Positions 40,486 to 50,508 of a stretch of DNA of 64,000 bases are shown here, one piece after another (position 1 is the stretch's first letter; each line of letters opens with the position of its first letter). The position numbers and the translations under genes were made by a program. This DNA comes from Chloroflexota bacterium. GTDB lineage: Bacteria > Chloroflexota > Anaerolineae > Aggregatilineales > Aggregatilineaceae. The stretch is taken from positions 1 through 64,000 of the forward strand of contig JAAYCM010000024.1 in assembly GCA_012729765.1 (NCBI GenBank), given 5' to 3'. The notes under the pieces were generated by a model, which was not told the DNA's origin, ran no database searches, and worked only from the letters and a program-made list of their open reading frames with translations.

Positions 40486-43400
40486 TCACTCCGTCTGCGC
40501 TTCAACTTGTGGCGAGCTGGCCGCTTCGGGGGCGCTCACCGGCAGCTCGACATAGAAAGTTGTTCCGTGCCCCACCTGGCTTTCAAACCAGATGCGCCCG
40601 CCGTGCATCTGGACAAACTCGCGCACAATCGACAGGCCCAAGCCGGTGCCGGGCGTGTCCATGACCAGCTCGTGAGTCTCGTCACCCCGGAAGAAGCGCT
40701 CATACACGCGCCCCGCCACCTCCGGCGGGATGCCCACGCCGGTATCGGCCACACGGATGATCATCTTCTTGCGGTCGGTGCTGAAGCTGGCCGCCAGCGT
40801 GACAGTCCCGTTTTCAGGGGTATAGTTGAACGCGTTTTCGGCCAGATTGGTGACGATCTGGGTCAGCTTATCATAGTCGGCCCAAAGGGTCAGCGGCTCG
40901 CCTTCCGGCACGTCGAGCGTGACGTTCATCGGGCGCTTGCGATCTTCCGAGCGCCCGCGCAGATGCTCCAGCACACCGCCCAGCACGTCCACCACATTGA
41001 TCTCGCTGAAACGCAGCTCCACCCGGCCCTGGTCGATGCGCGAGATGTCGAGCAGGTCGTTGACGAGCACGCTCAGGCGGTCGGCGTTCTGCTTGATCGT
41101 CTCCAGGAAGCGCTGCTGCGGCTCGGAGACTTCGCCCGCCGCGCCCAACAGCAGCAGGTCGGCATAGCCCTTGATCGAGGTCATCGGCGTGCGCAGCTCG
41201 TGGGACACCGTCGCCACGAACTCGCTCTTGAGCCGGTCTACCTCGACCTCGCGCGAAATGTCGCGGAACACGGATACCGTGCCGAGGAACTGCCCGGCCA
41301 TGTGTACCGGCGAGAGGCGCACGCTGATCACACGCCCGTCTTCCAGATTGATCCGCTCTTCCATGAACTCACCGGGCTGCACGTCGGCGGCCTGGTTCGT
41401 CCAACGATCCATCCGATCTGCCCAGCTCGAAGCCCCGGCCCCATACAGCCCGGCGAAGGCCGACGCCTGCTGGCCGAGCACCTGCTCCGCCGCCAGCCCC
41501 AGGATACGCTCCGCCGTGCGGTTGAAGACGATCACGCGCCCGCCGGGGTCGGACACCATCACGCCGTCCGCAACCGACTCGAGGATCGCGCTGCTCTTGG
41601 TCGCCTCGACCTGCTCCTGGCGCAGCATCGTCGCCAGCCGCTCGGCCTGATCGCGGATCATCGTGTACAGCTCGGCATTGTTGAGCGCGGTCGCAACCTG
41701 CCGCGCCGCCGCCGAAACCAGCCGCAGGTCGTCGGCATGGAACGCACCGACCTGCTCGCTGAAGAGCATCATCACGCCGAGGATGCCCTCGCTGCCTTCG
41801 ATCAGGGCCACCAGCGCCGCCCGTGCCTGATCGTCGGTCGCGGTCAGGCGCAGCCAGCGCGAGTCCTGCTGCACGTCGTCTACGATCAGCGTCTCGCGGC
41901 TCTGGATCGCCCAACCGGCCAGCCCCTCGCTGGTGAGCAGTGACTCGCCGGCCCCGTTGCGGCCATTCCCTGCCGGCCAGTTGAGCCGCGCGCGGAAGTT
42001 CAGCCGGTCGCCGCCGGGGTCCAGCGTCAGGATCGCGCCGCGTGTGGCGCTCACCGACTGGGCCACCATCTCCAGCGCGCTGTTCAGCAGCCGGTCCACG
42101 TCGAGACTGGTGGACAGCTCGGTCGTAATCGCGTACAGCGTGCTGATGTGCTGGCGTTCCTGTTCCAGCTCGGCAGTACGCTCGCGGACGCGCTGCTCCA
42201 ATTCTTCGGCCTGCTGAAGCGTCTGCTGCAGCAGGCGCGCGCTCTGAATCGCCACGCCCAACTGCGAGCTGATTGTGCTCAGGATGCGTTGGTCGTTGTG
42301 GCTGAAGGCCATCGGATCGTCGTCGTCGCGCACGGCCAGCGCCCCGATGACCTCGTCACCGGCAAAGAGCGGCACCCCGGCGAAGCTGCCATGCGGCTCC
42401 AGCACCGACTCGATCCCCAGGCTGCGGCGCACATCGACCAGGTTCTCACCCGCCAGCAGCAGCGGCATCCGCCGCCGGATGATCAGCGAGAACTCGTCCT
42501 GGCCCAACGAACGCGGCGGCAGATCGTGGCGCTCGTCCAGGAACGACGCCAGCGGGAAGCTGAGGGTATCGGTCGCGCTGTCGTAGAGCGCGACATAAAT
42601 CCCCTGCGCGTCCGTCAGGCTGGGAAGCTGCGCGTCCACCTCAAGCAGCAGATCGTCCAGGCTGCTCGCCGACGACAGCGCCGCCGACATATCATTGATG
42701 ATGTACAGCTCTTCGACCGTGCGGCGCGTTTCGGTCTGGAGCCGGGCGTTCTCAATCGAGATCGCGGCCTGGCTGGCAAGCGTGCGCGCCAGGCGGGCGT
42801 CTTCCGTCTTGAAATAGCGGTTGGGGTCGAGGATTTCGACCTCGACCAGCCCGATTGAAATCTCGTTGACTACCAGCGGGATCAGCACGCGGCTGGCCGC
42901 CTGATGCTGGGCCATCACCCGCGCCTCACCCGGCGGCAGGTCGGGATCGTCGGCGCGCAGGATGTCCAGCTCGCGCTCGCGCAAGGCCTGCTCGCGCAGC
43001 GGGTAATCGGCCAGATTGAACAGATCGCCGGCTTGCAGCGAGACATTGGTAGGCCGGGCGCTGATGTCGTCGCGCACTTCGAGCCGGTTGTTGACGTCGT
43101 CCCACAGGAAGACCGTGCAGGCGTCGGCCCGCAGCGCGCTGAGAAACTGCATCGTGACCCGCCGGACCACTTCGTTGAGGTCGAGCGTGACCGCCGTCGC
43201 CTGGGCCGACTCGAACAGCGTTTCCAGTTCCCGCGTGCGGTTCGAGGTCTGCTCGAAGAGCGCGGCGTTCTGCACGGCGATCGCGGCCTGGCTGGCGATG
43301 GTCTGCGCCAGCTCGATCTGCTCGGTGGTGAACTCGCGCCGCTCGTCGAGCGAGTCCAGCCGCAGCAGGCCGATCACGGTGCCGCCGACGACCAGCGGCA

Positions 43401-46400
43401 CGAGCAGCGCGCTCTGCACGTTGTCGCGGCGCACCATCGGCTCCAGCTCCGGCCAGAGCGGATCGCTCTCGCTGCGCTCGACCACCAACGGGATCAGGTT
43501 GCGCTGAACGCGCGCGACCACCTCATTCTGCGTCAGGACGAAAACCTGCTGCGGGGGTGCGTCGCCGCGTGGATATTCGACCACGACATGCCCAAGCTGG
43601 TTGGGATTGTCGATCTGCATCGCCGAGCCTTCTTCGATGCCGAGCGTGATCGCCGTCTCGCGCAGCGCGATCTCGAAGATATTCTCCAGGTCGAGCGACT
43701 GCGCCAGCGCCAGCGATACCCGGTTGAGCAGCGCCAACCGCTGCGCCTGCTCGTCCAGGGCACGGGCCCGCTCGCGCGTTTCTTCAAAGAGCTGCGCGTT
43801 GTCGAGCGCGACCGCCGCCTGGTTGGCGAAGGTCAGGGCCAACTGCTCGTGCAGTTCGGTGTAGAAATTCGGCTCGCGCTTTTCGAGCGCCACCACGCCG
43901 ACCACGCGCCCCTTGCTGATCAGCGGCGCCCCCAGCCAGTTCTTGTAAGTCGCCGCCGAGCCGTAGGGGAAGCGCGGATCGCCGGCCCCCACGTCGCCCA
44001 CCCGGATCACACGCGCGCGATCCGACATCTCGCGGAACAGCGGGCTGAACGGGATTTCGACTGTCAGGCCAATCAACTCGTCGGCGTCGGGTGAGTCGGG
44101 ATCGTGATAGCCACGCGCCGCCGCGATATACAGCTCATCCCGGTCGGTCGCGCGCAGCCACAGCGACACCCCGTCGAAGGGCACCACCTGATCGAGCGCG
44201 TCCAGGATCAGGTCGATCACCTGGTCCGGCTCCAGCGTGGCCGTGATCTGGCTGGAGACTTCGGACAGGGCCGACATCTGGACCGCGCGCGTATTCAGGT
44301 CTGCTTCGAGCAGGGCGCGCGCCGTCACGTCTTCGACCAGCAGCACGATGCCGGTCACGGTGCGGCCTTCCAGCATCGGGTAGACATAGTAATTGCGGAT
44401 CGAGCGCCGGCCCTGCGGGTCAAGCCGCTCGATTTCGTCGCAGGTCTGCGGCTCGCCCACCCCCAGCGCGACCGCGACCGACTCGCGCAAAAAACTGCCG
44501 TAATCGGGTCGGTATTCGAAGAGCGCCTGCCCGACCGCCGCGATCGACCAGCCGTAGCGCTCGGTCATGTAACGGTTCACGCGGCGCACGCGCAGATCGC
44601 GGTCGAGCACGACGATACCCTGCTGGATCGACTCGACCACCGCCTGGTTGAAGATCGTTAGTTCCAGCGTCTCGTTGTAGAGCCGCGCCTTTTCCATCGC
44701 GAGCGAAGCCTGGCTGGCGATGGTTTCGGCCAGCTCGATCTCGGCCTCAGTAAAGCGCCGCAAATCGGTCGAGTCCAGCCCGATTGTCCCGATCACCGCA
44801 CCGGCAGCCGTCACCGGCACGATCATCAGCGATTTCGTGCCGCGCAGCCGCAGATTGGTCCAGGCCTGCTGGAACAGCGGATCGTGCAGCACGTCTTCGG
44901 AAACCAGCGGCTTGCGCGTCTCGCGCACGTACTGGATCGAAGCGTTATCGCGCAGATCGAGCGTCAGGTTGGGCGTCGGCTCGACGAACGGATAGTCGAG
45001 CATCAACCGGCCCGTCGTCTCATTCTCGAACAGGACCAGGCCCGCGTGCTGCACGCCCAGGTTCTCGCCCAGTTCCGAGAGCACGATCCGGTAAATTTCG
45101 TTGGGGTCGAGCGTTTGCGCCAGCCGGATCGACACGCGGTTGATCACCGCCAGCCGCTGCGCCTGGTCGTCAAGCTCGGTCGCGCGCTGCTGCGCCTCGG
45201 CAAACAGGCGCGATTTTTCGATAGCCAGGGCGGCCTGGTTGGCGGTCGTCAGCGCCAGCTCGATCTCGGCATCGGTAAACTCGCGCGGCGTCGATGAGTC
45301 CAGCCCGATCGTCCCGATCACGCGCCCGCCCATGATCACCGGCACGATCAGCATCGCCTCGGTGTTGCGCAGCCGCGAAATCTCGTGCATCGCTTCGAAG
45401 CGCGGATCGGCCAGCAGGTTGGACGCGACCAACGGCTGCCGGGTTTCCAGCACCGTCTCCGCCGCCGGATTGCCCTTGATCGGGATGATCAGATCGGGGA
45501 TGGGCGGGTCGAGCGGGTGTGTGCTGAGCACCAGCCGCGACGTTTCCTCGTCCTGGATCAGCACCAGCCCGGCAGATTGCAGATTCAGCGCGCCTTGCAG
45601 CTCGGTCAGCACGATCCGGTAAACCTCGTGCGGGTCGAGTGTCTGCGCGAACTGGGCCGAAACCCGGTTGAGGAACGCCAGCCGCCGCGCCTGCTCATCC
45701 AGCACCGTCGCGCGCTCGCGGGCCTGCTGGAACAGCCGCGCATTGTCGAGCGCCACCGCCGAGAGGTTGGCGAGGCGCTGGATCAGGTCGAGATTCTCCT
45801 GGAAACCGAATGCGTTCTCAAGCTCGCTGCCCAGGTGCAGCGTGCCGATTGTCTGTCCACCGGCGATCATCGGCACGATCAGCGTGCTGCGCTCGCCGCT
45901 GTCGTACCACGCCTGCAGATCGAGATAGCGCTGGCGCAGGGCTTCCTCGTGCTGGAGCCGGAACAGGCGCGGCTCAGCCTCGTGAAACACCCGGCCCATC
46001 GCCGTATTCTCCAGCGACTCCGGCTCGTCTTCGACCACGCGCACCGTGCCATCCGGCGCGAGCATGGCCCGCAGGCGGTTGAAGTGCCCGGTCTGCTCGT
46101 CATGCAGGGTGACGCTCATCCGCGTGAAGGGGACCATCTGCTGCAGGTCGCTGCCAATCGCCTCGATCACCGCCGTGCGGTCGAGCGAGCGCGACACCGC
46201 TTCCATCATCTCGTTGAGGCGCTGCTCCTGGGCGGCGGCGCGCATCGTTTCGAGGTAGAGGCGCGTCGTCTCGATCGCGGCAGCGGCCTGCGAGGCGAAC
46301 AACTCGAACGGCTGGAGCGACGCCTCGGTCGGGATACGCCCTTCGACCGGGTCGTACATCTCGATGATGCCGATGATGCGCTTCTGGTCCTGCCCCACCA

Positions 46401-49400
46401 GCGGCAGATAGAACGCGTCGAGCGGGTGCCACTCGTCCAGCCCGACTTCCGCCGGCTCGATGTCCCGGTCCTTCAGCGCGTGCTGGCGCACCCAGGGATG
46501 GTCATAGCGCAGATAGTAGCCCGCGCCGAGCTTCAGATCGTAGAACGACAGGTCATTGATCCACTGCCGCCACACACGGCCCGGCAGCACCTGATCGGAA
46601 AGCTCCAGCGCCTCTTCGGGACCATACCCGGCCTGGATCAGAGCGGTCGGCTCCAGGTGCTCATCGCGCAGGGTGATCACCACGCGCCCCCACCCGGCTT
46701 CGTGAATCCCATCGGCCACGACCTGCAGGCGCGAGGGCACATCCTGCGCGCGCTGGATCTCGCTGGCGACGAGGTGAAGCTGCGCCAGGCGGTCACGCTC
46801 GCGGCGGGTCGCTTCGGCTTCCTGCTGGATGCGCTCGATCAGCCGGAAGTTCTCGATGCTGAACGCGGCCTGGTTGGCGAAGATTTCCAGCGCCTCGACC
46901 GTGGCGAGATCAGGACGCCGCCCGGCGCGCGGCTCGTCCACGCTCATCAGGCCCAACATCTGCCCGCCCGATCCGTAGAACGGGACCAGCAGCAGGTCGT
47001 CGGGATGCCAGGCGCGCGGCCCGGTGCCAAGCTGGTGCTCCATCACCTGGTAGGTCGGCAGGCCGGCCACCAGATCCGATGTCCCCTCGGCGGGCAGGAA
47101 ATAACTGTTGCTGATGCGGTAGGCGTCCTGCATCAGGTGATACGCCTGCTCGACCGGCGGCGTAACTTTCTGCGTCTCTTCAAAGACGGCCAGCGGCAGC
47201 CCGGCCTGCGCCGTGCGGCGGAGCACCTGCTCGCGTGCGTCCACCAGGCTGATCAGCACGACGTTGAAGCCGACCGTCTCCTGCACGCTGTGGGCGACCT
47301 CTTCGAGCATCTCCGGCAGCGACGCGCCCCGGCGGAACAGCTCGCCCAGCTCGAAAATGCGCCCCATCCGCTCCGCCCGAATGCGAAGCTGGCGGTTGGC
47401 GTTGATCTGTTCCTGGTAGCGCCGCGCGTTGCCAATCGCGATGGCGGCCTGGTCGGAAAGCGCCAGCACGAAATCGACGACGCGCGCCTCGAAGATGTCC
47501 GGCCTCTCGCCGTAGAAATGGATCAGCCCGACCACGTCCTCGCCAAACTGGACCGGCACCGCCAGCGCGGAGCGGGCCTTGCGCGGCATCGGCTCGAACT
47601 CGCTGTGCTCATAATTCGCTGCCAGCACCACGTCGCCGCGCAGCACCGCCGCCCGCTCGATTGGGGCGAGCTCGGACAGCGCGTCGTTTTCGCCAAAGCG
47701 CTGCTCGATCACCGGCTGATCGGGCGCGGGCCAATCGACGCGGTCGGCCAGCAGCACGATACTGGTGGCACTGGCCGCCGTCGAGCGCAGCGCCTCGTGC
47801 CGGAGCACTTCCAGAATCCGCCCCAGCTCGATGGTCTGGCTCAGCTCGTGGCTCACCCGCCCCAGCGCGGCCAGCTCTTGCAGGCGCGTGCGCAGGTCCT
47901 GGTCGGTAGCCTGATACAGCCGCATCCGATCGATCATCGCCGCGACCTGCGTCGCAATCGCCGTCAGAAGCTGGGCGTCGCTGTCGCCGAACGGCTCGCC
48001 GCCGGTCCGGTTGGCGACGAGCAGCTCGCCGATGCTGCGATCCTGGACCATCAGCGGCACGATAATCGCACTGCGCAGCCCGGCCAAGCGCACCAGCGCA
48101 TGATACTGCGCCAGCAGGTCGGTATCGCCGCGCAGGTCGTCACTGACAAAGGGCCGCCGCGTAACCAGAACGCTGCGGTCGAACCCCGGCGCATACGTAT
48201 CGATCCGGTACGGCTCCGGCAGGGTCACGCCCAGCACGTCGCCCGGATCGATCACCAGCTCGCCGGTTTCCTCGTTGATCAGGCCAATCGCCACGACCTG
48301 AGCTTCGAGCAGGTTGGCGATGGCGACAATCACCTGCTCGACCATCTCGTCGGCGGGCGCGGCCTGCGACGCGATCTCGGTCACGGCGCGCAGCCCTTCG
48401 GCCTCGTGCGTGCGGCGCTGCATTTCGCGGTAGAGCCGCGCGTGGTCGATCAGGACGGCGGCCTGCCCGGCAAAAATGGAGAGGATGCGGGCGTCGTCCT
48501 CGGTGAAGTCGGTCCCGTCGAGCTTGTTGGACGCCTGAATGATGCCGAGCCGCGTGCCGCCGACCACCAGCGGCGCGATCACGGTCTGGCGGATGCCGAC
48601 CGCCGTCGCCAACTGCGCCAGGTCGGTCTGGCCGACTGCCGGATCGCGGCGGACATTGTTGCTGTACCAGTAGTTGCGCTCCTGCCACAGCTCCCATACC
48701 GGGCTGCCGGGCGCGGAAGGCAGCTGGTAGAAATTGATGCTCACCTCGTCGTCCATGCCATAGAACGGGGCCTGGCTGGCGAGCACCTGAGCCTTCTGGT
48801 GATAGAGCAGGACACCGCACATCTCGACGCCCATCAAATCCGCGATGCGGGTGGTGATCTGGCCGTAGAGATCCGCCGGGCTGCGCACCGCGCCCATCGC
48901 CTGCGCGATCTGCTGCAGGCCACCCAACTCGCGCGTCCGGCGCTGTTCGTCGGTGTAGAGACGCGCATTCTCGACGACGACACCCGCCTGCGACGCGAAC
49001 GACATCAGGACGCGCATATCGTCTTCGTCGAAGCCCTGCCGGCTGCGCTTGTTGGCGATCAGCAGCATCCCGATCCGCCGCGCACCGGCAAACATCGGGG
49101 CCAGCGCCAGCGCGTTGAGATCGATGGCCGAGAGCACTTCGTCCAGCGCCAGCGCCCTGACGACCGGCGACTCGGGATCGTTGCTAAACCACCACGCCTG
49201 ATGCCGCCAGATCGGATAGAGCGGGCTGGCTTCGGAGATGCTCAGGCGGTAGGGCTGGACCAGCGAATCGGGCACGCCGTAGAAGGGGGGCTGGCTGCGG
49301 AAGTTCTGCTCGTCTTCCTGATAGAGCAGCACGCCGCACAGCTCGACGCCCATCAGGTGCGCGATCCGCTGCGTAAGCTGCCCATACAGCTCGCTCGGCT

Positions 49401-50418
49401 CGCCAAGCTGGCTCATTGCTTCCGCGATCTGCTGCAGGCCGCTCAACTCGGCGACGTGCGTCGCCTGTTCCTGATAGAGCCGGGCCGCTTCCAGCGCGGC
49501 GGCGACCTGGCCGGACACGGCTTGCAGCAGCGACACGTCACCCTGGCTGAAGGCGTTCGGCTGGCGGCTGTTCAGTTCGAGCGTGCCCGTGAAGCGATCG
49601 CCGATCATCAGTGGCACGCCGACATAGCTTTGCACGTCGGCATCGACGGCGCGGGGCAGCACGTCGCTGCGCGCGCTCACGTCGCTGATCAGGAGCGGCT
49701 GGCGATAGAGCGCGATCCACCCACCATACCCTTCGTCCAGTGGGTAGGCAGTTTCGGCTTCTTTTTCGGGGGAATTCAGCAGCCCGGTCTTGAAGGCGTG
49801 CTGCGCGCGTCCCAGCGGCTTGAGCGTCTGCGTCTCCGGCTGCCAGAGCGTTAGCTCGGCGCGGTCGAAGGGGACGGCCTGCCCCACGTGCCGCAGGATC
49901 AGGTCAGCCGCGGAGTCGAGGTCCTGGGCCGCGACGGTCGCCTGCCCGACATCGGCCATCACCGACAGCGCGCGCACCGGGTCGAAGTCGAGGTAAGACT
50001 GCGCCGCGGCGGCGTTCACCTCGCGCATCACAACCACCATTCGCTGGCCGTCGCCACCGGGGATGGCATGCGATACCGCTTCGATCCGGCGCTGGCCCAG
50101 GCGGAATGAGGCGTGCCCGGTCCCGGCCAGCAGATCGTGCAGCGTGTCGGGCGGCTGGATCATCTGGGCCATCAGGTTCAGGTTGGGCGCACCGCCGTTC
50201 ATCCCGAACCAGTTCCGCGCCAGATCGTTAATATAAACGACGCGCCCGCGCCCTTCGGCCACGACGATCGCTTCGTCGCCGTCCGTCAGGTTGACCGGCA
50301 CGATCGGGCGTGGTACGGCGTTTTGCCCGGCAGCCAAACCCTGCCGGGTCTGGCGCACCAGGGCATAGAGCCAGGCCAGAAAAATCAGGCCAATGACAAT
50401 CAAATAGACTTCAACCAT
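40486..50418 (-). CDS. Giant sensor histidine kinase with about 15 GAF and 3 PAS domains
   Basis: 3310 residues. One N-terminal membrane helix (about 2-22) is followed by a PAS domain, then about ten GAF domains in a row to near residue 1980, a second PAS (QGIVVLDRDLRVRRVNRYMT), five more GAFs, a third PAS (DGVMVSDPGGRVIVFNRTAE), HisKA (SHELRTPMTSIKGYADLLLL) and HATPase (NLAENAFNYTPENG, DTGVGIPPE, GTGLGLSIVREF), which end the protein. Linkers between many GAFs repeat as RATxLDxQAQRLAxxNRVS, so parts arose by internal duplication; GAFs 2 and 3 also form a similar pair (GLQQIAxAM, MGVExCGVLLY). All kinase motifs are present. The operon is GGDEF-type regulator, kinase, CheY-like regulator. Confidence 0.9.
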   Translation of the reverse strand: MVEVYLIVIGLIFLAWLYALVRQTRQGLAAGQNAVPRPIVPVNLTDGDEAIVVAEGRGRVVYINDLARNWFGMNGGAPNLNLMAQMIQPPDTLHDLLAGTGHASFRLGQRRIEAVSHAIPGGDGQRMVVVMREVNAAAAQSYLDFDPVRALSVMADVGQATVAAQDLDSAADLILRHVGQAVPFDRAELTLWQPETQTLKPLGRAQHAFKTGLLNSPEKEAETAYPLDEGYGGWIALYRQPLLISDVSARSDVLPRAVDADVQSYVGVPLMIGDRFTGTLELNSRQPNAFSQGDVSLLQAVSGQVAAALEAARLYQEQATHVAELSGLQQIAEAMSQLGEPSELYGQLTQRIAHLMGVELCGVLLYQEDEQNFRSQPPFYGVPDSLVQPYRLSISEASPLYPIWRHQAWWFSNDPESPVVRALALDEVLSAIDLNALALAPMFAGARRIGMLLIANKRSRQGFDEDDMRVLMSFASQAGVVVENARLYTDEQRRTRELGGLQQIAQAMGAVRSPADLYGQITTRIADLMGVEMCGVLLYHQKAQVLASQAPFYGMDDEVSINFYQLPSAPGSPVWELWQERNYWYSNNVRRDPAVGQTDLAQLATAVGIRQTVIAPLVVGGTRLGIIQASNKLDGTDFTEDDARILSIFAGQAAVLIDHARLYREMQRRTHEAEGLRAVTEIASQAAPADEMVEQVIVAIANLLEAQVVAIGLINEETGELVIDPGDVLGVTLPEPYRIDTYAPGFDRSVLVTRRPFVSDDLRGDTDLLAQYHALVRLAGLRSAIIVPLMVQDRSIGELLVANRTGGEPFGDSDAQLLTAIATQVAAMIDRMRLYQATDQDLRTRLQELAALGRVSHELSQTIELGRILEVLRHEALRSTAASATSIVLLADRVDWPAPDQPVIEQRFGENDALSELAPIERAAVLRGDVVLAANYEHSEFEPMPRKARSALAVPVQFGEDVVGLIHFYGERPDIFEARVVDFVLALSDQAAIAIGNARRYQEQINANRQLRIRAERMGRIFELGELFRRGASLPEMLEEVAHSVQETVGFNVVLISLVDAREQVLRRTAQAGLPLAVFEETQKVTPPVEQAYHLMQDAYRISNSYFLPAEGTSDLVAGLPTYQVMEHQLGTGPRAWHPDDLLLVPFYGSGGQMLGLMSVDEPRAGRRPDLATVEALEIFANQAAFSIENFRLIERIQQEAEATRRERDRLAQLHLVASEIQRAQDVPSRLQVVADGIHEAGWGRVVITLRDEHLEPTALIQAGYGPEEALELSDQVLPGRVWRQWINDLSFYDLKLGAGYYLRYDHPWVRQHALKDRDIEPAEVGLDEWHPLDAFYLPLVGQDQKRIIGIIEMYDPVEGRIPTEASLQPFELFASQAAAAIETTRLYLETMRAAAQEQRLNEMMEAVSRSLDRTAVIEAIGSDLQQMVPFTRMSVTLHDEQTGHFNRLRAMLAPDGTVRVVEDEPESLENTAMGRVFHEAEPRLFRLQHEEALRQRYLDLQAWYDSGERSTLIVPMIAGGQTIGTLHLGSELENAFGFQENLDLIQRLANLSAVALDNARLFQQARERATVLDEQARRLAFLNRVSAQFAQTLDPHEVYRIVLTELQGALNLQSAGLVLIQDEETSRLVLSTHPLDPPIPDLIIPIKGNPAAETVLETRQPLVASNLLADPRFEAMHEISRLRNTEAMLIVPVIMGGRVIGTIGLDSSTPREFTDAEIELALTTANQAALAIEKSRLFAEAQQRATELDDQAQRLAVINRVSIRLAQTLDPNEIYRIVLSELGENLGVQHAGLVLFENETTGRLMLDYPFVEPTPNLTLDLRDNASIQYVRETRKPLVSEDVLHDPLFQQAWTNLRLRGTKSLMIVPVTAAGAVIGTIGLDSTDLRRFTEAEIELAETIASQASLAMEKARLYNETLELTIFNQAVVESIQQGIVVLDRDLRVRRVNRYMTERYGWSIAAVGQALFEYRPDYGSFLRESVAVALGVGEPQTCDEIERLDPQGRRSIRNYYVYPMLEGRTVTGIVLLVEDVTARALLEADLNTRAVQMSALSEVSSQITATLEPDQVIDLILDALDQVVPFDGVSLWLRATDRDELYIAAARGYHDPDSPDADELIGLTVEIPFSPLFREMSDRARVIRVGDVGAGDPRFPYGSAATYKNWLGAPLISKGRVVGVVALEKREPNFYTELHEQLALTFANQAAVALDNAQLFEETRERARALDEQAQRLALLNRVSLALAQSLDLENIFEIALRETAITLGIEEGSAMQIDNPNQLGHVVVEYPRGDAPPQQVFVLTQNEVVARVQRNLIPLVVERSESDPLWPELEPMVRRDNVQSALLVPLVVGGTVIGLLRLDSLDERREFTTEQIELAQTIASQAAIAVQNAALFEQTSNRTRELETLFESAQATAVTLDLNEVVRRVTMQFLSALRADACTVFLWDDVNNRLEVRDDISARPTNVSLQAGDLFNLADYPLREQALRERELDILRADDPDLPPGEARVMAQHQAASRVLIPLVVNEISIGLVEVEILDPNRYFKTEDARLARTLASQAAISIENARLQTETRRTVEELYIINDMSAALSSASSLDDLLLEVDAQLPSLTDAQGIYVALYDSATDTLSFPLASFLDERHDLPPRSLGQDEFSLIIRRRMPLLLAGENLVDVRRSLGIESVLEPHGSFAGVPLFAGDEVIGALAVRDDDDPMAFSHNDQRILSTISSQLGVAIQSARLLQQTLQQAEELEQRVRERTAELEQERQHISTLYAITTELSTSLDVDRLLNSALEMVAQSVSATRGAILTLDPGGDRLNFRARLNWPAGNGRNGAGESLLTSEGLAGWAIQSRETLIVDDVQQDSRWLRLTATDDQARAALVALIEGSEGILGVMMLFSEQVGAFHADDLRLVSAAARQVATALNNAELYTMIRDQAERLATMLRQEQVEATKSSAILESVADGVMVSDPGGRVIVFNRTAERILGLAAEQVLGQQASAFAGLYGAGASSWADRMDRWTNQAADVQPGEFMEERINLEDGRVISVRLSPVHMAGQFLGTVSVFRDISREVEVDRLKSEFVATVSHELRTPMTSIKGYADLLLLGAAGEVSEPQQRFLETIKQNADRLSVLVNDLLDISRIDQGRVELRFSEINVVDVLGGVLEHLRGRSEDRKRPMNVTLDVPEGEPLTLWADYDKLTQIVTNLAENAFNYTPENGTVTLAASFSTDRKKMIIRVADTGVGIPPEVAGRVYERFFRGDETHELVMDTPGTGLGLSIVREFVQMHGGRIWFESQVGHGTTFYVELPVSAPEAASSPQVEAQTE

Positions 50419-50508
50419 CGAGGTTCGCTCGCTTGCCGGGCATGCTGCTCCCGCCCGGCGCTGAGTGCGCGCCCGCGTGGCTGATGGTCGGGCAGGATCG
50501 GGACTGCG

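Noticed and set aside
45385-49854. 1489-codon open frame on the plus strand inside the giant kinase gene
   Set aside because: It is the antisense shadow of a GC-rich coding region; its translation is Arg/Gln/His/Leu-rich with no domain, while the minus strand has continuous GAF motifs.
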